Shown in pieces: positions 6,767 to 10,009 of a DNA stretch of 10,009 nt; the first letter of the stretch is position 1, and each line of letters opens with the position of its first letter. This DNA is from Candidatus Dadabacteria bacterium (lineage in GTDB: Bacteria > Desulfobacterota_D > UBA1144 > Nemesobacterales > UBA2774). The translations under genes were made by a program, and so were the position numbers. The stretch spans positions 1 to 10,009 of the forward strand of contig DAOVUC010000036.1 in the NCBI GenBank assembly GCA_030632765.1, given 5' to 3'. The notes below the pieces were generated by a model, which worked only from the letters and a program-made list of their open reading frames with translations, searched no databases and was not told the DNA's origin.

Positions 6767-7537
6767 ATGATAAGAAGAGAAAAAAATAATGGGTGGATTC
6801 TAATCACCCAGTACGATCATGCAGGCCTTGCAGGGCAGGTCATGACACATTGGGGGAACGGCGAATTTGCAAAACCCGCACCTTACGATGAAGTGCTTTT
6901 TGCTCTCAGAGAGCATGATTCAGGCTGGAAAGAGTGGGACTCTATGCCTAAAATCAATCCCGAGACCGGATACCCTGCTAATTTTACGAAAATGAGCCCT
7001 CATGAACAGTGTGAAATTTGGAGCAGGTGTTATAAACTCTACGCAGCCACTCATTTATATGCTTCATGTTTGATTGCTCTCCATTTTTCAAAGTTCAACC
7101 AGAGTAATATCAGAAAGAACCCTGATCTTGAACTGCCAAAATCTTTACAAAACGATATGATGCGCTTTGTTGCAGAAAAACTTGATATCGATGTTTCTAA
7201 TGTTAGTTTGGAAAAAATTCCTGATGAAGTGAGGACAAATCTGAAACTGCTTCAAATTGGGGATATTATCTCTTTAACCTTGTGCCACGGTTGGAGGTCT
7301 ATAGAAATTACTGAGGCGCCTTTTGATTATAACGGCTCAGAGACAACCATGAGAATGGAATCACATGATGGGTTTAACTATCAAATTACTCCATATCCTT
7401 TTTGTGATTTGAGCTTGAAATTTAGTATTAAGGGCAAGAAACTAGATACGAGAACGTTCTCGGATGATGAAGAGCTTAGAGAAAGATTAAATAACTCTAG
7501 TTATGAAACTCTTGATTTTACTATAGGAAAGGGCTAA
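6767..7537 (+). CDS. DUF3891-like protein of unknown function
   Basis: A 256-residue soluble protein that I match from memory to the uncharacterised DUF3891 family. Seen: WILITQYDHAGLAGQV near 10-25, with an Asp-His pair; EHDSGWKEWDSMPKINPETGYPANF at about 49-73, the hallmark H-D-x-G-W-x-x-W-D segment; HLYASCLIALHFS at 96-108 with two more histidines; and LCHGWRSIEI near 212-221. The spread of conserved His and Asp residues in helical-looking segments is reminiscent of HD-type metal-dependent hydrolases, but that is inference; no function is established to my knowledge. There is no signal peptide or membrane segment. It follows glcE by 94 bases, with no clear promoter in the gap, and precedes glcF by 9 bases, so it is probably co-transcribed. 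The ATG at 6767 has only a weak purine stretch upstream. Confidence 0.75.
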   Translation: MIRREKNNGWILITQYDHAGLAGQVMTHWGNGEFAKPAPYDEVLFALREHDSGWKEWDSMPKINPETGYPANFTKMSPHEQCEIWSRCYKLYAATHLYASCLIALHFSKFNQSNIRKNPDLELPKSLQNDMMRFVAEKLDIDVSNVSLEKIPDEVRTNLKLLQIGDIISLTLCHGWRSIEITEAPFDYNGSETTMRMESHDGFNYQITPYPFCDLSLKFSIKGKKLDTRTFSDDEELRERLNNSSYETLDFTIGKG

Positions 7538-7546
7538 ACATTTAAT

Positions 7547-8854
7547 ATGAGTCATAGACAGTATGAGGCATTTGACGGGCAGGATAAACCAAGCCTAGAT
7601 ATTATAAGAGACTGTGTACACTGCGGTTTTTGTCTTTCTGCATGTCCAACTTATTTAGAGACTGGTAACGAGCTTGATTCTCCAAGGGGAAGGATCTATC
7701 TCATGAAAGCAGCTGTAGAAGGTGAAATACCGATGGACGGGTCATTGGTAAAGCATCTTGATGCATGTCTCGGGTGTTTGGCATGTGAGCCCGCATGCCC
7801 ATCAGGTGTGCGTTACGGAAGTCTTATAGAGTCCGGTCGGTCACAAATAGAGCGTAGATATGAAAGGCCAACATTCGATAAGCTCTACCGGTCTACTATT
7901 TTTTCAGTTTTCCCCTATCCCAAGCGAATGAAGTTAATGCTGCCCCTGTTTTACGTATATCAAAAACTGGGTATTCGTAGTCTTATTCAGTCCACGGGGA
8001 TTTTAAGCAGATTCTCAGAAAAACTAGCAAAAATGGAGGAGATGCTTCCTGAAGTGAAATCTCCATTATTCCCTGCAGAACTTCCCGAAGTAATCCAAGC
8101 AAAGGGTAAAAGGCGTTACAGAGTTGCTCTTCTAACGGGTTGCGTACAGAGTGTCTTCTTCTCAAGAACAAACGATGCCACTGCCAGGGTTTTAGCGGAA
8201 AATGGGTGCGAAGTGCTTGTCCCCCAGAATCAAAGCTGCTGCGGCGCCCTATCCGTACATTCCGGAAGATTGTCCGAAGGCCGGGATTTTGCTAAGTTAA
8301 CTATTGATACCTTTGAGAATCTTGATGTGGATGCAATCGTAATAAACTCAGCAGGGTGCGGCTCTACAATGAAGGAATATCGCGAAATACTCAAGGACGA
8401 TCCTCAGTATGCAGAGAGGGCAGAAGTCCTGAGCGAAAAAACAAAAGACGTTATGGAATTCCTTGCTGATATCGGACTTACAGGAGAGCTCAAAGATCTG
8501 AACATAAAAGTAACTTATCAAGACGCCTGCCATATAGGGCATGCCCAACGAATAAAGGAGCAGCCAAGACAAGTTCTTAAAGAGATACCGGGTTTAGAAT
8601 TGATTGAAATGCCCGAAGCCGATCTATGCTGCGGGAGCGCCGGAATATATAATCTTGTTCAGCCCGAGATGTCTCAGAGTTTGCTTGAGCGGAAGATAAA
8701 CAATATTAAGCAAAATGAAGTGGATTATTTGGTAGCAGGAAACCCGGGGTGTTTGATGCAAATTCAAAAAGGTATTAAAAATCACAAACTCAATATCAAA
8801 ACCGCACATCCGGTAGAATTTTTAGACTGGTCTTATAAAGGTTCTATTGATTAA
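7547..8854 (+). CDS. glcF: Iron-sulfur subunit of glycolate oxidase, GlcF
   Basis: GlcF passes electrons from the flavin subunits to the respiratory chain at the inner membrane. The 435-residue protein is near the usual length (407 in E. coli). Seen: two 4Fe-4S ferredoxin motifs, Cys23/26/29/33 (CVHCGFCLSACP) and Cys74/77/80/84 (CLGCLACEPACP), then two cysteine-rich CCG domains. The first has Cys199, a Cys-Cys-Gly at 231-233 and Cys271; the second has Cys328, a Cys-Cys-Gly at 361-363 and Cys402. This order is that of GlcF and of related subunits such as LldE/GlpC; the adjacent glcD and glcE point to GlcF. It is the last gene of the cluster, followed after 10 bases by a convergent lipoprotein gene, with no clear terminator. 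The start codon has no strong Shine-Dalgarno site; an AGGAAAGGG stretch lies rather far upstream. Confidence 0.92.
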   Translation: MSHRQYEAFDGQDKPSLDIIRDCVHCGFCLSACPTYLETGNELDSPRGRIYLMKAAVEGEIPMDGSLVKHLDACLGCLACEPACPSGVRYGSLIESGRSQIERRYERPTFDKLYRSTIFSVFPYPKRMKLMLPLFYVYQKLGIRSLIQSTGILSRFSEKLAKMEEMLPEVKSPLFPAELPEVIQAKGKRRYRVALLTGCVQSVFFSRTNDATARVLAENGCEVLVPQNQSCCGALSVHSGRLSEGRDFAKLTIDTFENLDVDAIVINSAGCGSTMKEYREILKDDPQYAERAEVLSEKTKDVMEFLADIGLTGELKDLNIKVTYQDACHIGHAQRIKEQPRQVLKEIPGLELIEMPEADLCCGSAGIYNLVQPEMSQSLLERKINNIKQNEVDYLVAGNPGCLMQIQKGIKNHKLNIKTAHPVEFLDWSYKGSID

Positions 8855-8864
8855 AAATTTATAA

Positions 8865-9365
8865 TTACCAACTTATTCCCCTACTTTTTATAGCATCTAG
8901 CAAGTTGCTAAGCGGTTTATTCTCCGCCACCCAAAAACTTCCTGAGTTTTCAGAATTAAACACTGGTTTTTCAAATTTGCATATTTTGACTACTTCCTTG
9001 CAATTTAGGTGCTCTACTTCTCCAGTTCCTAAGATCGTACAATTCATTGCAAAATCATCTGTGTTCATAGCTATTGCTGACCAATTCCCCCTATTCAATT
9101 CAGAGCCCCATCCTGCGCTTGCTCCGGGGTCTTTTGTCGCAGGATGATTTAACCAAAAATTCTTATCTGATATGTTGTGAAACAGGTACAAGCTCTGTTT
9201 AGACGACGAGCCTTTGTTTAATACCAGGTTATTATTCTCGAATTTAAATCCTTCTTCTACACAGGTGTTAGGAAAACCTGATTTTGAGCTATCTCTACTA
9301 CATCCAATAGTAAATAAAAGCAAAAATATACTGACTGTAACAAAACATTTTATTGGGAAATTCAT
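8865..9365 (-). CDS. Small predicted lipoprotein, function unknown
   Basis: A 166-residue protein with a short basic N-terminus, a hydrophobic stretch at about 8-20 and a lipobox-like FTIGC, so Cys22 is the likely lipidated residue. The -3 position is Thr instead of the usual Leu, which lowers certainty a little. The mature part is a small globular domain with four further cysteines (35, 109, 122, 129), which could form two disulfides in the periplasm. A central segment, FWLNHPATKDPGASAGWGSELNRGNWSAIA (read across residues 70-99), looks like a conserved core. From memory it resembles small secreted proteins of the Legionella EnhB type, but I cannot confirm this and do not name it so. The ATG at 9365 has a strong GGAGGGA site 5 bases upstream. 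The gene converges on glcF and diverges from the next lipoprotein gene. Confidence 0.75.
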   Translation of the reverse strand: MNFPIKCFVTVSIFLLLFTIGCSRDSSKSGFPNTCVEEGFKFENNNLVLNKGSSSKQSLYLFHNISDKNFWLNHPATKDPGASAGWGSELNRGNWSAIAMNTDDFAMNCTILGTGEVEHLNCKEVVKICKFEKPVFNSENSGSFWVAENKPLSNLLDAIKSRGISW

Positions 9366-9370
9366 ATTAT

Positions 9371-9377
9371 TCCCTCC
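9371..9377 (-). promoter_or_regulatory. Ribosome binding site of the minus-strand lipoprotein gene
   Basis: On the minus strand GGAGGGA lies 5 bases before the ATG at 9365 and fixes this start, which in turn gives a proper signal peptide. Confidence 0.7.
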
Positions 9378-9500
9378 GTCTTGAACTTTAATTCTCTAAT
9401 CATACACAATAAATTGCAATTAATACTACAAGAAATGAAATTCAAATAGTATCTCAAAAACCATCGGTTATCCTTATTATATAAAGTTTAAAGGGGACAA

Positions 9501-10009
9501 ATGGCGATGAAATATTTATCAGTTTTTGTATTTACTTTTCTTATAGTATTATCCATTTCATGTGATGAAGTTTTTAATTCTGTAGATTCTCCTACGGATC
9601 CGCTCATTAACCAGGAAATAGCTGAGTCTCAAGACTATAATCTAACGACACCCCTATACGGTATGCAGGTCGCGATTGACAACCGTGTGGATAGCGGGAC
9701 CCAGGGCATATTGAATCTTCTTGATAACAGAGCAACTCAATTTCTGGACTGTCAATTTGCCGGGGGCTCTCAACTAGGTTTTGAGGATGTAATGTTAGGA
9801 AATGGGGATATGGTTTCTCCACTTTCCGATCTAAGAGTACTTGTCGTTCCAAATAGATATAAGTGTGAGGGCATGGGTAGCGGTGCATGTACAGGGACTT
9901 ATTTTTTGGGGAACGATATAATAGTAGTTACAGAAGGCAGCTTCTTTGGATGCGACGAATTTCTTGCCTGGAAACATGAGGTTGCTCATAGGTACGGTAT
10001 GGAGGGGGA
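9501..10009 (+). CDS. Predicted lipoprotein with HExxH zinc-protease-like motif (3' end outside window)
   Basis: An open frame of 169 codons that runs off the right edge. The N-terminus MAMKYLSVFVFTFLIVLSIS is a signal peptide and is followed by Cys21, a likely lipidation site, though Ser at -3 departs from the lipobox consensus. The mature part starts with an acidic, Asn/Ser/Pro-containing linker. Further cysteines lie near residues 84, 122, 130 and 151, so disulfides are possible in the periplasm. Residues 159-166 read HEVAHRYG, matching H-E-x-x-H-x-x-G of zinc metallopeptidases; the eleventh position is Gly, not the His or Asp of classic metzincins. The hydrophobic segment NDIIVVTEGSFFGCDEFLAWK just before it could supply the active-site helix and edge strand. 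An AAGGGG site at 9491-9496 precedes two possible ATGs, 9501 and 9507; the second has the more usual spacing. I do not recognise the family. Peptidase activity is inference. Confidence 0.7.
   Translation, partial: MAMKYLSVFVFTFLIVLSISCDEVFNSVDSPTDPLINQEIAESQDYNLTTPLYGMQVAIDNRVDSGTQGILNLLDNRATQFLDCQFAGGSQLGFEDVMLGNGDMVSPLSDLRVLVVPNRYKCEGMGSGACTGTYFLGNDIIVVTEGSFFGCDEFLAWKHEVAHRYGMEG

Noticed and set aside
8898..8910. Perfect palindrome TAGCAAGTTGCTA near the glcF/lipoprotein convergence, considered as a terminator
   Set aside because: The loop is a single base, the stem is short and AT-rich, no T-run follows on either strand, and it lies in the coding sequence of the lipoprotein.
9607..9888. 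Minus-strand open frame of 93 codons
   Set aside because: It is antisense to the plus-strand lipoprotein frame, which has a signal peptide and a ribosome binding site, and its product has no recognisable features.

Overview
This window looks like ordinary chromosomal DNA from a Gram-negative bacterium of moderately low GC content. Two predicted outer-envelope lipoproteins and a GlcDEF-type 2-hydroxy-acid oxidase support Gram-negative. Coding density is high, gaps are short, and core genes (queE, rplM, rpsI) sit beside metabolic ones. I see no mobile element, tRNA, rRNA or CRISPR array. I cannot place the organism more exactly from sequence alone; an uncultivated marine or soil lineage is possible but unproven.

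Layout from left to right. (1) 1-339 is the 3' end of queE (7-deazaguanine/queuosine precursor synthesis). (2) 464-1351 is a class I SAM-dependent methyltransferase with its own extended -10 promoter and a strong ribosome binding site. (3) On the minus strand, transcribed right to left from a promoter near 3700, is a compact operon: rplM (L13), rpsI (S9) and a myo-inositol-1-phosphate synthase. The three genes are 8 bases apart, and the ribosome binding sites of the second and third lie in the last codons of the gene before. (4) On the plus strand, divergent from that operon, is a glycolate (or D-lactate) oxidase cluster in the order glcD, glcE, a DUF3891-like gene, glcF. (5) At the right end are two divergently transcribed lipoprotein genes. 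The first (8865-9365, minus) converges on glcF. The second (9501 onward, plus) runs off the window and carries a zinc-protease-like HEVAH motif just before the edge.

How they work together. GlcD (FAD flavoprotein), GlcE (second FAD-domain protein) and GlcF (iron-sulfur protein) would form a membrane-associated complex that oxidises glycolate or a related 2-hydroxy acid and passes electrons to the respiratory chain. The DUF3891-like protein lies inside this cluster, 9 bases ahead of glcF, so it is a candidate accessory factor of unknown role. The inositol phosphate synthase converts glucose-6-phosphate to inositol-3-phosphate, and its place in a ribosomal-protein operon suggests growth-linked expression. 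No stretch longer than 300 bases lacks a gene. The most interesting points are the inositol synthase placed behind ribosomal genes, the DUF3891 gene inside glcDEF, the two unfamiliar lipoproteins, and the lack of clear Shine-Dalgarno sites in the glc cluster. I found no convincing new multi-gene system.
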